Below are positions 9,665 through 18,546 of a stretch of 64,000 nt of DNA, piece by piece; position 1 is the first letter of the stretch, and each line of letters starts with the position of its first letter. The DNA comes from Comamonas sp. BIGb0152. Its GTDB lineage: Bacteria > Pseudomonadota > Gammaproteobacteria > Burkholderiales > Burkholderiaceae_C. The notes under the pieces were generated by a model. It was not told the origin of the DNA and made no database searches. It saw nothing but the letters and a program-made list of their open reading frames with translations. The stretch is taken from assembly GCF_024809975.1 (NCBI RefSeq), contig NZ_JANUDY010000001.1, forward strand, positions 682,001-746,000, read 5' to 3'. The translations under genes were made by a program, and so were the position numbers.

Positions 9665-10981
9665 CTACAGAATGTAGCGCGACAAATCCTCGTTCTGGCT
9701 CAGCGACTGGAGCCGCTTATCCACATAGGCGGCATCAATGACCACGGTCTGCCCGTCCAGCTTGGTCGCATCAAAGCTGATCTCTTCAAGCAGGCGCTCC
9801 ATCACCGTCGCCAGGCGGCGTGCGCCGATGTTCTCGGTGCGCTCGTTGACGTCAAAGGCGATACGGGCCAGGCGCGTAATGCCTTCGGCTTCAAACTGCA
9901 GCTTCACACCTTCGGTGGCCAACAAGGCCTCGTACTGCTTGATCAAAGAGGCATGGGTCTGCGTCAGAATCGCCTCGAAATCCTGCACCGACAGCGAACC
10001 CAGCTCCACCCGGATGGGGAAACGCCCCTGCAGCTCGGGAATCAGGTCGCTGGGCTTGGCCAGGTGAAACGCGCCCGAGGCAATGAACAGAATATGGTCG
10101 GTCTTCACAATGCCGTACTTGGTGGACACGGAAGTGCCCTCGACCAAGGGCAGCAGATCGCGCTGAACCCCTTGGCGCGAGACATCGCTGCCGCTGGTTT
10201 CCTGGCGCGTAGCGACCTTGTCGATCTCGTCGATGAAGACAATGCCGTTTTGCTCCAGATTCTCGATGGCGCGGGATTTGACATCGTCCTCGTTGACCAG
10301 CTTGGCAGCCTCTTCATCGGTGATGAGCTGCAGCGCTTCGCTGATCTTGAGCTTGCGGACCTTGCGCTTTTCCTGGCCCATTTGGCTGAACATGCCGCGC
10401 AACTGCTCGGCCATCTCTTCCATGCCCTGGGGGCCGGTAATCTCGATCTGGGGCTTGGCTTCGGCCACATCGATCTCGATCTCCTTGTCGCTCAGCTCGC
10501 CCTGGCGCAGCTTTTTGCGGAAGACCTGGCGCGTGCCGGTATCGGGCGCCGCCTCGCCAGTGCGGGCCGGTGGCAGCAACGCATCCAGAATGCGCTCTTC
10601 TGCCGCATCTTCCGCCCGGGCGCGCAGCTTTTTCACATCCGCTGCGCGGGTCTGCTTGACGGCCACTTCGGCCAGGTCGCGGATGATGGCATCCACATCC
10701 TTGCCCACATAGCCAACCTCGGTGAACTTGGTCGCCTCCACCTTGATGAAGGGCGCATCGGCCAGCTTGGCCAGGCGGCGTGCGATCTCGGTCTTGCCGA
10801 CGCCGGTGGGGCCAATCATCAGAATGTTCTTGGGCGTGATTTCCTGGCGCAGGCCATCAGCGACCTGCTGGCGGCGCCAGCGGTTGCGCAGCGCTATCGC
10901 TACAGCGCGCTTGGCGTTGGCCTGGCCAACGATATGGTTGTCGAGTTCAGAAACAATTTCCTGGGGCGTCATCGAGGACAT
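9665..10981 (-). CDS. hslU: ATP-dependent protease ATPase subunit HslU (ClpY)
   Basis: AAA+ unfoldase that feeds substrates to the HslV peptidase. The 438-aa protein has the N-terminal [16 protein letters not shown], Walker [16 protein letters not shown], the conserved pore-loop region [18 protein letters not shown], Walker [12 protein letters not shown], and the C-terminal GARRL sensor-2 motif. The end, LSRYIL, is the conserved HslU tail that inserts into HslV. It follows hslV by 93 nt on the same strand, and a terminator follows the stop. Confidence 0.97.
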   Translation of the reverse strand: MSSMTPQEIVSELDNHIVGQANAKRAVAIALRNRWRRQQVADGLRQEITPKNILMIGPTGVGKTEIARRLAKLADAPFIKVEATKFTEVGYVGKDVDAIIRDLAEVAVKQTRAADVKKLRARAEDAAEERILDALLPPARTGEAAPDTGTRQVFRKKLRQGELSDKEIEIDVAEAKPQIEITGPQGMEEMAEQLRGMFSQMGQEKRKVRKLKISEALQLITDEEAAKLVNEDDVKSRAIENLEQNGIVFIDEIDKVATRQETSGSDVSRQGVQRDLLPLVEGTSVSTKYGIVKTDHILFIASGAFHLAKPSDLIPELQGRFPIRVELGSLSVQDFEAILTQTHASLIKQYEALLATEGVKLQFEAEGITRLARIAFDVNERTENIGARRLATVMERLLEEISFDATKLDGQTVVIDAAYVDKRLQSLSQNEDLSRYIL

Positions 10982-11074
10982 AAAGCAAAAATCCGGGTTA
11001 GCGCCAGCGAGGTGCGGGCGCTGCTGTCGATCAATCGAGGAGGATAGGTCTGTACACAGGGGGGCCAGCCGCGC

Positions 11075-11620
11075 CTACAAGGTCTCGATGGTGTGGTGCA
11101 TATTGGTGTAGATACACAGCTCGCCGGCGATCGCCAGCGACTTGCGCACCACGTCTTCTGCCGACAGCTCGGTGTTGTTCAGCAGCGCCTTGGCGGCGGA
11201 ATGCGCATAGGCCCCGCCCGATCCAATCGACACAATGCCCTGCTCGGGCTCCAGCACATCCCCATTGCCAGTGATGATCAGCGAGGCTGAATGGTCAGCG
11301 ACGGCCAGCATGGCTTCAAGGCGGCGCAGCACCCGGTCGGTGCGCCAGTCCTTGGTCAACTCGATGGCTGCGCGGGTCAAATGGCCTTGGTGCTTGTCCA
11401 GCTTGGCCTCGAAGCGTTCAAACAAAGTAAAGGCATCGGCCGTGGCGCCAGCGAAGCCCGCCAGCACTTTGCCGCCATAGAGCTTGCGCACCTTGCGTGC
11501 AGTGCCCTTGACCACAATGTTGCCAAGCGTGACCTGGCCGTCGCCGCCGATGGCGACCTGGATGCCCTGCGGGGTTTCGCGCCGCACGCTGAGGATGGTT
11601 GTGCCGTGATACTGTTCCAT
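11075..11620 (-). CDS. hslV: ATP-dependent protease catalytic subunit HslV (ClpQ)
   Basis: Proteasome-like threonine peptidase. The 181-aa protein from the ATG at 11620 begins [14 protein letters not shown]. The nucleophile is expected to be the first Thr of TTILSVRR after removal of a short propeptide. [14 protein letters not shown] and the C-terminal [13 protein letters not shown] match the family. The ORF extension to 11692 crosses the terminator of the preceding gene and is rejected. A GGAC sequence precedes the ATG. Upstream, CTTGGAAA and CTCTATAT resemble a sigma-32 promoter, but the latter lies almost on the start codon, so I do not annotate it. Confidence 0.97.
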   Translation of the reverse strand: MEQYHGTTILSVRRETPQGIQVAIGGDGQVTLGNIVVKGTARKVRKLYGGKVLAGFAGATADAFTLFERFEAKLDKHQGHLTRAAIELTKDWRTDRVLRRLEAMLAVADHSASLIITGNGDVLEPEQGIVSIGSGGAYAHSAAKALLNNTELSAEDVVRKSLAIAGELCIYTNMHHTIETL

Positions 11621-11680
11621 AGTCCTGCCTATATAGAGCCGGGAGGCCGTTTTCCAAGGCACCGGCAGCGCGGCAGACGG

Positions 11681-11706
11681 AAAAAAACGCACCCGGGGGT
11701 GCGTTT
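11681..11706 (-). terminator. Terminator between the STAS-domain gene and hslV
   Basis: Inverted repeat AACGCACCC (11686-11694) and GGGTGCGTT (11697-11705), followed on the minus strand by a run of seven T residues (A-run at 11681-11687 on the plus strand). It separates the hslVU unit from the upstream gene. Confidence 0.8.
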
Positions 11707-11728
11707 TCGCCCAACACCGCTGCCAGCA

Positions 11729-13396
11729 TCAGTTTTCGCGCTGGTTGACGATGGAGTGCTCGTTGATGCCGATCAGGTTGAAAAACACCGCATTGAGCCG
11801 GTGCAGGTTGCCAAAGCGCACCAGAACATTTTTTTGCTGGCATTCGGCCACCCAGTTCAGCACCGATCCGGCAGCGACAAAGTCGATGCGCATCAGCCGA
11901 TCGCAGCGCACCGTGAAAGCCCGGCCAGGCTCCACCATGGGCGTGAAGGTGTCGAGCTGCTGAGACACATCTCCCTCGACAACCCCTTCAAGCACCGCCT
12001 GCGGGCTCTCAGCGACCAGCGACTTTCGCTCCGGCAGATCCAGCGCCAGCACCGAATCGTGCGCCACAGGCGCTCCTGAACGGGCACTGTCGCTGCTCAT
12101 CTCCAGCTTGGGCGGCACCCAGGACGGCGGAGAGACTTCGTAGGTGATGCAGTAGTCCAGCGCTGCGGCTTCAAAATCCTGCTCCAGCTTCAGCACGCGC
12201 AGCAATGCCAGGCGCAGCGCCCAGCGGTCTTGCGCCACCTGCTTGTCACCCACGGGCGTCAGCGCCTCCAGCACCGACAGCAAATGGTCAGTGCCGACAA
12301 ACACCACGCGCACCTCCGGCCTCTCGGCCCAGGCCCGGAACTGTGCAAGCAAAGGCTCTACCGCCTCGTCGCGCAGTTCGGTCACGCGGGACCAATTCAA
12401 GGTCCAAGGCGGCGCAAAGCGCTTGAGATTGCCCAGCAAGCCGCTGAGCGCTGCAGCGCTGAGCACCGGCGGTGCCTGCCAGTTCAGCAGCCGGGTTTCG
12501 GCACCCGGCGCCTCTGCGGTTTGCTGGGCCTTGGCGCCCAGCTCTTGCGGCATCGAAAACCACACCGGCGCGGAGCGGCCATATTTGCTGGCAAATTCAA
12601 TGGCGTGGAAATCAAACTTGGTCTGGTCGCCCATGGCCCGGTACAGGTCAAACAAGGTCAGCCAAATCGTCAGCTGCCCCATCAGGTCGCCCTTGCGCTG
12701 CTGCACCAGCGCCAGCAGCGAGGCTTCCGCCCCAGCAGCATCGCCATTGGCAAACAGCACCGCCGCCTCTTCAAGATCCGTGTCATGGATAAAGCGCCCC
12801 GACTCCACCTGCGCATCGTAGGCGGCAGGGGGCAAGGTCGCGGGGGCGGCCATGCTGGCCGCAGGCGGGGCAGCGGCCACGGCTGGCTCGGCAACCAGGG
12901 GCTCTGCAGGCGCTGCCACAGGCGCGGCAGCCTCCTGCGGCGCCGCTTGCGCCGCTGCGGCCTGATTGGCTGCAGCAGCAGTGGCGGCATCGCCGGCCCA
13001 CCATTGCTTGGACATCTGGCGCTCGATCTGGTTGATCTTCTCGATGGTGTGCGCAGGATGCGCAGGCTTGCCAGCTGCGGCCTGGGCGCCATCGGGCGCG
13101 ACACCGGCTTCGAGCATCGCCGCTGAGCTGGCCGCGCTCAAGCCATCTACCCCAGAGGTGCTGGACTTGTTGGCTTCACGCCGTATTTTGCGCAGTTGGT
13201 CGAACTCCAGCTTGCGCACAAAATCATTGCGGCGCTTGCGCTCCATGATCTCCTTGAGCGCCTGCTTGGAAAACTGGGCTTCCGGATTCTCCGGCTCCGG
13301 CGTTTTGTCCAACTCCGACCACTGCGTGGTCGGCTTGGTTACAAAGCGCACCACCTTGGACAACAAACCCTTGTTTGGCTTGTGGGCCTCACTCAT
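11729..13396 (-). CDS. STAS-domain protein of unknown role
   Basis: A 555-aa soluble protein in three parts. The N-terminal region (about residues 1-75, KGLLSKVVRFVTKPTTQWSEL then KEIMERKRRNDFVRKLEFDQLRKIRRE) is basic. A long Ala/Pro-rich linker spans roughly 100-200. The C-terminal half ends in a STAS/SpoIIAA-like domain (about 455-555, TVRCDRLMRIDFVAAGSVLNWVAECQQKNVLVRF). STAS domains usually mediate protein-protein switching; no kinase, transporter or sigma factor partner is encoded next to it. It lies 42 nt downstream of dksA and may be cotranscribed with it. I recognise the domain but no specific function. Confidence 0.85.
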   Translation of the reverse strand: MSEAHKPNKGLLSKVVRFVTKPTTQWSELDKTPEPENPEAQFSKQALKEIMERKRRNDFVRKLEFDQLRKIRREANKSSTSGVDGLSAASSAAMLEAGVAPDGAQAAAGKPAHPAHTIEKINQIERQMSKQWWAGDAATAAAANQAAAAQAAPQEAAAPVAAPAEPLVAEPAVAAAPPAASMAAPATLPPAAYDAQVESGRFIHDTDLEEAAVLFANGDAAGAEASLLALVQQRKGDLMGQLTIWLTLFDLYRAMGDQTKFDFHAIEFASKYGRSAPVWFSMPQELGAKAQQTAEAPGAETRLLNWQAPPVLSAAALSGLLGNLKRFAPPWTLNWSRVTELRDEAVEPLLAQFRAWAERPEVRVVFVGTDHLLSVLEALTPVGDKQVAQDRWALRLALLRVLKLEQDFEAAALDYCITYEVSPPSWVPPKLEMSSDSARSGAPVAHDSVLALDLPERKSLVAESPQAVLEGVVEGDVSQQLDTFTPMVEPGRAFTVRCDRLMRIDFVAAGSVLNWVAECQQKNVLVRFGNLHRLNAVFFNLIGINEHSIVNQREN

Positions 13397-13438
13397 GGTT
13401 ACTCCCTCCCCTTGCGTGTCCGGTGCGCTGCCTCAGCT

Positions 13439-13921
13439 TCAATCACCAAACATTTTTTGTTTCAATTCACGGCGCTGCTGCGCTTCCAGCGACAAGGTGG
13501 CCGTTGGACGGGCCAGCAGACGACCCACGCCAATGGGCTCGCCGGTCTCATCGCAGTAGCCATAATCGCCCGCATCGATGCGGGTGATCGACTGGTCGAT
13601 CTTCTTCAGAAGCTTACGCTCCCGGTCACGCGTGCGCAAGACCAGTGCATGCTCTTCCTCAATGGTAGCGCGGTCTGCAGGATCAGGCACCACGACGGTA
13701 TCTTCACGCAGGTTTTCCGTCGTGGCGTCGGCATTCATATGGATACCGGTCTTCAACTCCACCAGCTTCTTGCGAAAAAACGCCAGCTGGATGTCGTTCA
13801 TGTATTCGCTCTCCGGCATCGACAGCACCTCATCGTCAGTGAGGGTGTCTACCGTCTTCGACTTCCAAGCATTGGCCAGCTTAGCGTCGCGTTTAGGGAT
13901 AGTTGGCGTTGTGGTAGGCAT
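13439..13921 (-). CDS. dksA: RNA polymerase-binding transcription factor DksA, zinc-ligand-poor form
   Basis: DksA binds the RNA polymerase secondary channel and with ppGpp tunes rRNA and amino-acid promoters. The 160-aa protein has the long coiled coil (YMNDIQLAFFRKKLVELK to RTRDRERKLLKKIDQSITRID) and the C-terminal globular motif YGYCDETGEPIGVGRL. The four positions that are Cys in E. coli DksA are here Cys123, Thr126, Ser144 and Ala147, so the canonical Zn finger cannot form. Such single-Cys forms are known (for example P. aeruginosa DksA2 and R. sphaeroides DksA) and are, as I recall, usual in Burkholderiales. The adjacent hslVU and CobW-type genes fit a conserved neighbourhood. Confidence 0.95.
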   Translation of the reverse strand: MPTTTPTIPKRDAKLANAWKSKTVDTLTDDEVLSMPESEYMNDIQLAFFRKKLVELKTGIHMNADATTENLREDTVVVPDPADRATIEEEHALVLRTRDRERKLLKKIDQSITRIDAGDYGYCDETGEPIGVGRLLARPTATLSLEAQQRRELKQKMFGD

Positions 13922-14194
13922 AGTTCTCTCGACTGGCTAGCGCCGTTCTTACAGGCGACGGATGTCCGTCTCGTTACAAAAGAGGTGCCAAGCCCGACAG
14001 GCCCAGCTCCCCTGATCCACTGGCCCCAGCCCCATCGGGGCTCGGGCGCATCGGCGAAGTTGGGCGCGTGCCCGCTTTGCTGCATTTTGGGCCGCGATTG
14101 TATATGCCATCCATAGGGCCCAACAAGTGCGTGCAGCCCAGATGCAACGCGGGGTTTCCCGAAGCCCATCCCCCAGGCTGCACCTTGCGGCCGA

Positions 14195-15304
14195 TCAGGC
14201 CTCCACGACGCACTGGTCCAGACCCTGTCGCAAGATGTCTTGCGGCAGGTCAATGCCGATGAACACCATCTTGCTTTGGCGGCGCTCGTCAGCGGCCCAT
14301 TCTGGACCCAGGTCGCTGCCCATCAGCTGGTGCACGCCTTGGAAAATCACCTTGCGGTCGGTGCCCTTCATCGCCAGAACGCCCTTGTAGCGCAGCATGC
14401 GCGGGCCATAAATGTTCACAATGGCGCCCAAAAAGTCTTCCAGCTTGGCCGGGTCAAAGGCCTTGTCCGCACGGTAGACAAAGCTTTTCACATCGTCGTC
14501 ATGGTGGTGGTGGTGCGGATGGTTGCAGTGCTCGCCATGCACGTGTTCGTCGCCATGGTCGTGGCCGCAGTTTTCGTCATGCACATGGCCGTGGTCATGG
14601 TCGTGACCGCAGTTCTCATCGTGAACATGGCCATGGTCGTGCTCGTCTTCCTTGAGGAAGTCGGGATCGATATTCAAGGTGGCATTCAGATTGAAGCCAC
14701 GCAGATCCAGCACATCCTTCAGCGGCACATCGCCAAAATGCACGGCACGGATAGGCGCACGCGGGTTCATGTGCTTGAGGCGGTGGATCAGCGCATCCTT
14801 GTCGGCCTCGCTCACCAGGTCGGTCTTGGACAGGAAAATCTGGTCGGCAAAGCCGACTTGGCGACGCGCCTCCTGGCGGGTATCGAGCTGCTGGCCCGCG
14901 TGTTTGGCATCCACCAGGGTGATGATCGAGTCGATCAAATAGGTTTCCGCAATCTCTTCGTCCATGAAGAAGGTCTGCGCCACGGGGCCGGGGTCTGCCA
15001 GGCCGGTGGTTTCGATCACGATGCGCTCAAAATCCACCAGGCCCTTGCGGCGTTTGGCGGCCAACAGCTGCAGCGCTTCACGCAGGTCTTCACGGATGGT
15101 GCAGCAGATGCAGCCATTGCTCATCTGCAGAATTTGTTCCTTGGACTCTGTCTTGAGGATATCGGTGTCGATGTTCTCTTCACCGAACTCGTTCTCGATC
15201 ACGGCAATCTTCATGCCGTGCGACTCATGCAGCACACGCTTGAGCAGCGTGGTTTTGCCCGAACCCAAAAAACCCGTGAGGATGGTGACTGGAATGAGTG
15301 ACAT
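14195..15304 (-). CDS. CobW/COG0523-family metal-binding GTPase (putative zinc metallochaperone)
   Basis: G3E P-loop GTPase, 369 aa from the ATG at 15304 (MSLIPVTIL). Walker A GFLGSGKT is at residues 11-18, the metal-binding CxCC motif is Cys65/67/68 in GCICC, ETTGLADP is the Walker B region, and SKTD is the guanine-specificity motif. Around residues 225-275 there is a His/Asp/Cys-rich loop with two near-identical repeats (DHGHVHDENCGHD) and a run of five His, then the CobW C-terminal domain. The family includes ZNG1/YeiR-type zinc chaperones. It lies 273 bp upstream of the zinc-ligand-poor dksA on the same strand. I found no convincing Zur box. The metal is inferred, not shown. Confidence 0.9.
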   Translation of the reverse strand: MSLIPVTILTGFLGSGKTTLLKRVLHESHGMKIAVIENEFGEENIDTDILKTESKEQILQMSNGCICCTIREDLREALQLLAAKRRKGLVDFERIVIETTGLADPGPVAQTFFMDEEIAETYLIDSIITLVDAKHAGQQLDTRQEARRQVGFADQIFLSKTDLVSEADKDALIHRLKHMNPRAPIRAVHFGDVPLKDVLDLRGFNLNATLNIDPDFLKEDEHDHGHVHDENCGHDHDHGHVHDENCGHDHGDEHVHGEHCNHPHHHHHDDDVKSFVYRADKAFDPAKLEDFLGAIVNIYGPRMLRYKGVLAMKGTDRKVIFQGVHQLMGSDLGPEWAADERRQSKMVFIGIDLPQDILRQGLDQCVVEA

Positions 15305-15623
15305 AGAACCCCTGATAGTTACACAAAAGGCAGCAGCCACAAGCCGCGCCCTGCGCAGACTTGCCCGTCCACCGGCCCTGCAGCCAAATTGCAGGCCTTT
15401 GTATCAAACACCGTTATGTGAGGCCATGCCAGGCAATATCAAGACACCGGCAGGTAAATTCTGCTGGCATGCAAACAGCCGGCTATTGTGGCACGGTTTG
15501 CAGGGCAGACTGCCTCTGGTCTTGCCAGCGATCAGCCCCTGTGCCAGCGGCCAAAGAATGCTATCAAAAAAGCAGCAAGAATGCCGCTGCAATGCGCCTG
15601 CGCAAGCCCAATGCCTGGCGATG
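15305..15623. other. Intergenic region upstream of the CobW-type GTPase
   Basis: About 320 bp between the pseudouridine-synthase-like gene and the GTPase start. It must contain the GTPase promoter. Apart from the weak terminator at 15566-15590 I see no gene. ORFs crossing it are out-of-frame shadows without ribosome binding sites. Confidence 0.4.
15566..15590 (-). terminator. Weak terminator after the pseudouridine-synthase-like gene
   Basis: On the minus strand GCAGC and GCTGC (15590-15586 and 15576-15572) form a short stem followed directly by TTTTTT. The 5-bp stem is short, so confidence is modest. Confidence 0.4.
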
Positions 15624-16379
15624 TCAGAAGCGCTCATACCCTTGCAGATAGCGCCACTGCCCCTGGGGCAGCTTGCCCAGAGAAATGCGGCCGATCCGCA
15701 AGCGTTTGAGCCCCACCAGCTCCAAACCCAGAGCCGCGCAGATGCTGGCCAACCACTCGGGCGCGACGCGCTTGAGCGCAAAGCGCAAATGGGTTTCATT
15801 CTGCCAACTGGCCTTGAGAGGCGGCAGGCGGTCACCGTCGATATACAGGCCATTGGCCAGCAAGGCCAGGCCATCGTCGATGATCTGGCCACGCACCTCG
15901 GCGAGAAACTCCTGCTCGATCAGACCGGCATCCTCCGTCAGATGGCGGAGGATGCGTGCATCCTGGCTGTAGACCACCAAGCCGCTGGCGGCGCGGGGCA
16001 TGGGCAGCACAAACTGCTGGTGGCGAAAATGGCGTGCCACCGGCACCATCGGCTGGGGCGTATCCACATCCGCCAGATGCGCGGGCACCAGAAGGTCCAG
16101 CGCACTGGCGCCCTCGCGCCCCGGCTCTACCGGGCGCAGGCTGTAGCCTGCGGGTTTGTGCAGCAACAAGGTAACGGCCTGGATCGGGCGCAGATGGGCA
16201 CCCGGCTGCAAGGCCACGGCCTGGCCCGGCAGCACACGGGCGCCGGGTGTGTCCTGCACCTGGCCATCCACCGTGACAAAACCGGCGTCAATGTAGTGCT
16301 CGGCCTCGGCGCGCGAGCAACCGATGTCGCTCGCCAGGCGCTTGGACAGGCGGATGGCTTGGGGGTCTAGAGCTTGCAT
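15624..16379 (-). CDS. S4-domain, RsuA/RluF-type pseudouridine synthase-like protein lacking the catalytic Asp
   Basis: A 251-aa protein from the ATG at 16379 (MQALDPQAIRLSKRLA). An N-terminal S4 RNA-binding domain (RLSKRLASDIGCSRAEAEHYIDAGFVTVDGQ) is followed by an RluB/RluF-like fold (LLHKPAGY). Active enzymes of this family carry a G-R-L-D motif whose Asp is essential. Here the equivalent stretch reads VLPMPRAASGLVVYSQD, with Pro128 where the Asp should be. The C-terminus (KRLRIGRISLGKLPQGQWRYL) matches the family. The S4 domain is intact, so it may act as an rRNA-binding factor rather than an enzyme. The start extension to 16463 is unsupported. Confidence 0.85.
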   Translation of the reverse strand: MQALDPQAIRLSKRLASDIGCSRAEAEHYIDAGFVTVDGQVQDTPGARVLPGQAVALQPGAHLRPIQAVTLLLHKPAGYSLRPVEPGREGASALDLLVPAHLADVDTPQPMVPVARHFRHQQFVLPMPRAASGLVVYSQDARILRHLTEDAGLIEQEFLAEVRGQIIDDGLALLANGLYIDGDRLPPLKASWQNETHLRFALKRVAPEWLASICAALGLELVGLKRLRIGRISLGKLPQGQWRYLQGYERF

Positions 16380-16427
16380 GGGGCAGCAAATCTGCGGCTT
16401 GGCACGACAGTGCGCCATCCGCTCCTT

Positions 16428-16474
16428 AAAAAATAGCAAAAGCCCTGCATTCGCAGAGCGCAAACGCTATTTTA
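16428..16474 (-). terminator. Stem-loop terminator after the sensor kinase gene
   Basis: Long imperfect inverted repeat with outer arms AAAAAATAGC (16428-16437) and GCTATTTT (16466-16473) and an inner stem GCCCTGC/GCAGAGC around the loop ATTC. On the minus strand it ends in a T-run about 60 nt beyond the kinase stop. Hairpins bounded by AATAGC/GCTATT are, from memory, frequent between genes in Comamonadaceae. Confidence 0.65.
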
Positions 16475-16530
16475 ATCGCCTGCCATGGCTTGCGCTCCGC
16501 CGCAGCCCTTCACGGCCTGCCTGCAGGCAC

Positions 16531-17700
16531 TCAAGCCGGTGCAAAACGCAGGCGAAACCGTGCCCCGCCTCCGGGCGCGCTTTCCGCATACGCCACCCCG
16601 CCTTGCAGTTCGGTCAGCGCATGGACAATGGACAGCCCCAGCCCCGAGCCCTCTCTTTTGCGGCGGCCCGGCGCCATCGCAAAACGCCTGAAGGGATGCG
16701 TGCGCAGCTCCGGCGGCAGGCCCGGCCCGGCATCGCTGACCAGCAGCTCGACCCAGATGTGCCCTTGCCCATCACGCATGGGGCGCACCTCCACCTCCAG
16801 CCAGCGGCCGCTGGCCGCATGGCGCACGGCATTGCCCACCAGGTTGGCAATGATCTGGCGCATGCGCAAAGGGTCGGCGCGGATGGCGCTGACGGCATCA
16901 TCCTCAGGCAGCACCTGCGACAGCGCCATCTCGGCCAGTTGCAACTGAGGCTGCAGCTCCTGCAGACTCTCGCGCACCAGCGCACCCAGGCTCAGGCGCT
17001 CCTTGCGCAGCGACATTTCACCGGCCTCGGCCATGGCCAGGGTGTGCAAATCATCGATCAAGCGGCCCAGATGCTCGGTCTGCGCCAGCAGCAGCCTAAA
17101 CTCCAGCTCGCTGGGCGCGATAACGCCATCGCACAGCGCATGCAAATGGGTCTTGAGCACCGACAAGGGCGTGCGCAGCTCATGCGAGATGGACGCCGCC
17201 GAGGCCTGGCGCTCGGCATTGAGTTTTTGCAGCGCATCGATCATGGCATTGAAGGTATGCACCACCTCCTTCAACTCCCCATGCGCGCCCTCTTCGACCA
17301 CACGCGTCGAGCTGAAATCCCCATGCGCCACGCGCTGCGCCACCTCCACCATCGACGCCAGCGGCCGCGTGATATAGCGCGAGACGAAAAAGCCCATGGC
17401 CAGGCCAAACGGCAGGCAGACCAGCAGGCCAATGAACAGCGACACCTGCTCGCCAAAGAACACCTCGCCACGCCAGTACTCGCCATAGATCTGCATGGCG
17501 CGCGGGCTGTTGTCCATGTCCCGGTCCATGAGATCGTCCAGCTCCACGCGCACGGACTCGGGCAGGCTTTGGTAGAACTGGTTGTACTGCACTGCATTGA
17601 AGGCCCAGGCGCAGGCGCTGAGCAGCGCAATGGTGCTGAGCAGGGTGCCGGCAATCCAGAAGCCAAAGCGCACCCAGATGCGGTTCAGTCCCCGGGCCAT
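16531..17700 (-). CDS. Two-component sensor histidine kinase
   Basis: A 389-aa inner-membrane kinase. It has one hydrophobic segment near residues 13-35, a short periplasmic part of about 50 residues, a second segment near 86-107, HAMP (YITRPLASMVEVAQRVAHGD), the H-box ASISHELRTPLS, the N-box NLVGNAVRHA, G1 DAGPGLP and G2 GSGLGLSIV. It overlaps the response regulator gene by 16 nt. The pair is divergent from the export operon starting at 18651, so it most likely controls that operon, as BaeSR-type systems control efflux genes. The signal cannot be read from the sequence. Confidence 0.92.
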   Translation of the reverse strand: MARGLNRIWVRFGFWIAGTLLSTIALLSACAWAFNAVQYNQFYQSLPESVRVELDDLMDRDMDNSPRAMQIYGEYWRGEVFFGEQVSLFIGLLVCLPFGLAMGFFVSRYITRPLASMVEVAQRVAHGDFSSTRVVEEGAHGELKEVVHTFNAMIDALQKLNAERQASAASISHELRTPLSVLKTHLHALCDGVIAPSELEFRLLLAQTEHLGRLIDDLHTLAMAEAGEMSLRKERLSLGALVRESLQELQPQLQLAEMALSQVLPEDDAVSAIRADPLRMRQIIANLVGNAVRHAASGRWLEVEVRPMRDGQGHIWVELLVSDAGPGLPPELRTHPFRRFAMAPGRRKREGSGLGLSIVHALTELQGGVAYAESAPGGGARFRLRFAPA

Positions 17701-18410
17701 AGGCGGTACCCAATGCTGCGCACGGTCTCGATCAGCTCCTCCTGGCCTGCCAGCTGCAGTTTGCGGCGCAGCTTGGACAGGTGCGAGTCAATCACCCGCT
17801 CCAGCGCGTCGCTCTCGGGCAAGCAATGCTCGATCAGCTGCGCACGCGAAAAACAACGCCGCGGCTGCGATGCCAGCAGGGCCAGCAGCCGAAATTCGGT
17901 CAGGGTCAGCGGCAGCGGCGTGGCCATGCCTTGCGCGTCATACACGCGGGCGCTGTGCGCGTCCGGGCTGATCTCCAGCGCCCCGACCCGGATCGGCGCC
18001 ATGGGCGCAGACGCGGCCTTGGGCTGGCTGCGGCGCAACACGGCCCGCACCCGCGCCACCACCTCGGCCGGATTAAAAGGCTTGACCACATAGTCATCCG
18101 CCCCCAGGCGCAAAGCCACCAGCTTGTCCACATCGTCGGCCAGCGCGGTCACCATGATCACCGGCGTCTGGCCCTGATCCCGGATAAAGCGCAGCACATC
18201 GACACCGTCCATGCCAGGCAAGTGAATATCGAGCAGCACCAGATCGGGCTGGTGCTGGCGAAAAAGCTGCACGGCCTGCTCACCATCGCGCGCATGCAGG
18301 CTGCGCAGGCCGTCGCGCTCCAGGTAGGCGACAAGAATCGTGGCGATTCCCGGCTCATCCTCCACGACGAGCACCAGCGGAACCGCCACCGGTGGAGTGG
18401 GTAGTTTCAT
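17685..18410 (-). CDS. OmpR-family response regulator
   Basis: A 241-aa protein with a receiver domain (LVLVVEDEPGI, phospho-acceptor Asp in LVLLDIHLPGMDG, switch Lys in VVKPFNPAEV) and a C-terminal winged helix (LTLTEFRLLALLASQPRRCFSRAQLIEHCLP... VIDSHLSKLRRKL). It is the partner of the overlapping kinase. The start lies 240 bp from the divergent export operon. An 18-bp perfect palindrome in that gap is a candidate binding site. Confidence 0.94.
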   Translation of the reverse strand: MKLPTPPVAVPLVLVVEDEPGIATILVAYLERDGLRSLHARDGEQAVQLFRQHQPDLVLLDIHLPGMDGVDVLRFIRDQGQTPVIMVTALADDVDKLVALRLGADDYVVKPFNPAEVVARVRAVLRRSQPKAASAPMAPIRVGALEISPDAHSARVYDAQGMATPLPLTLTEFRLLALLASQPRRCFSRAQLIEHCLPESDALERVIDSHLSKLRRKLQLAGQEELIETVRSIGYRLWPGD

Positions 18411-18546
18411 CGCGGACTGCTTCCAAAAATAGGGGCATGCGGCACAGCCTCAAAGGCGCGCACACGCTGTTGAAACAAGCCATTATGACCGTGCTGCCAG
18501 CCGGTTGCACGCCCTTGCCGCCTCCATGTTTTCTCCATCATTTGTG

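Noticed and set aside
11630-11665. Sigma-32-like promoter before hslV (CTTGGAAA, 13 bp, CTCTATAT)
   Set aside because: Attractive for a heat-shock gene, but the -10 element would place the transcription start essentially at the start codon, ahead of which a Shine-Dalgarno sequence is present. Not strong enough to annotate.
11621-11692. Upstream extension of hslV
   Set aside because: It covers the terminator of the preceding gene and lacks similarity to HslV; the ATG at 11620 gives the family N-terminus.
14028-14045. Hairpin GAGCCCC/GGGGCT upstream of dksA
   Set aside because: No T-run follows on either strand, so it is not called a terminator; no regulatory class was recognised.
13922-15400. 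Zur box near dksA or the COG0523 gene
   Set aside because: I looked for a TGTTATA-type palindrome in both upstream regions; only unpaired fragments such as GTTATG and GTTACA were found.
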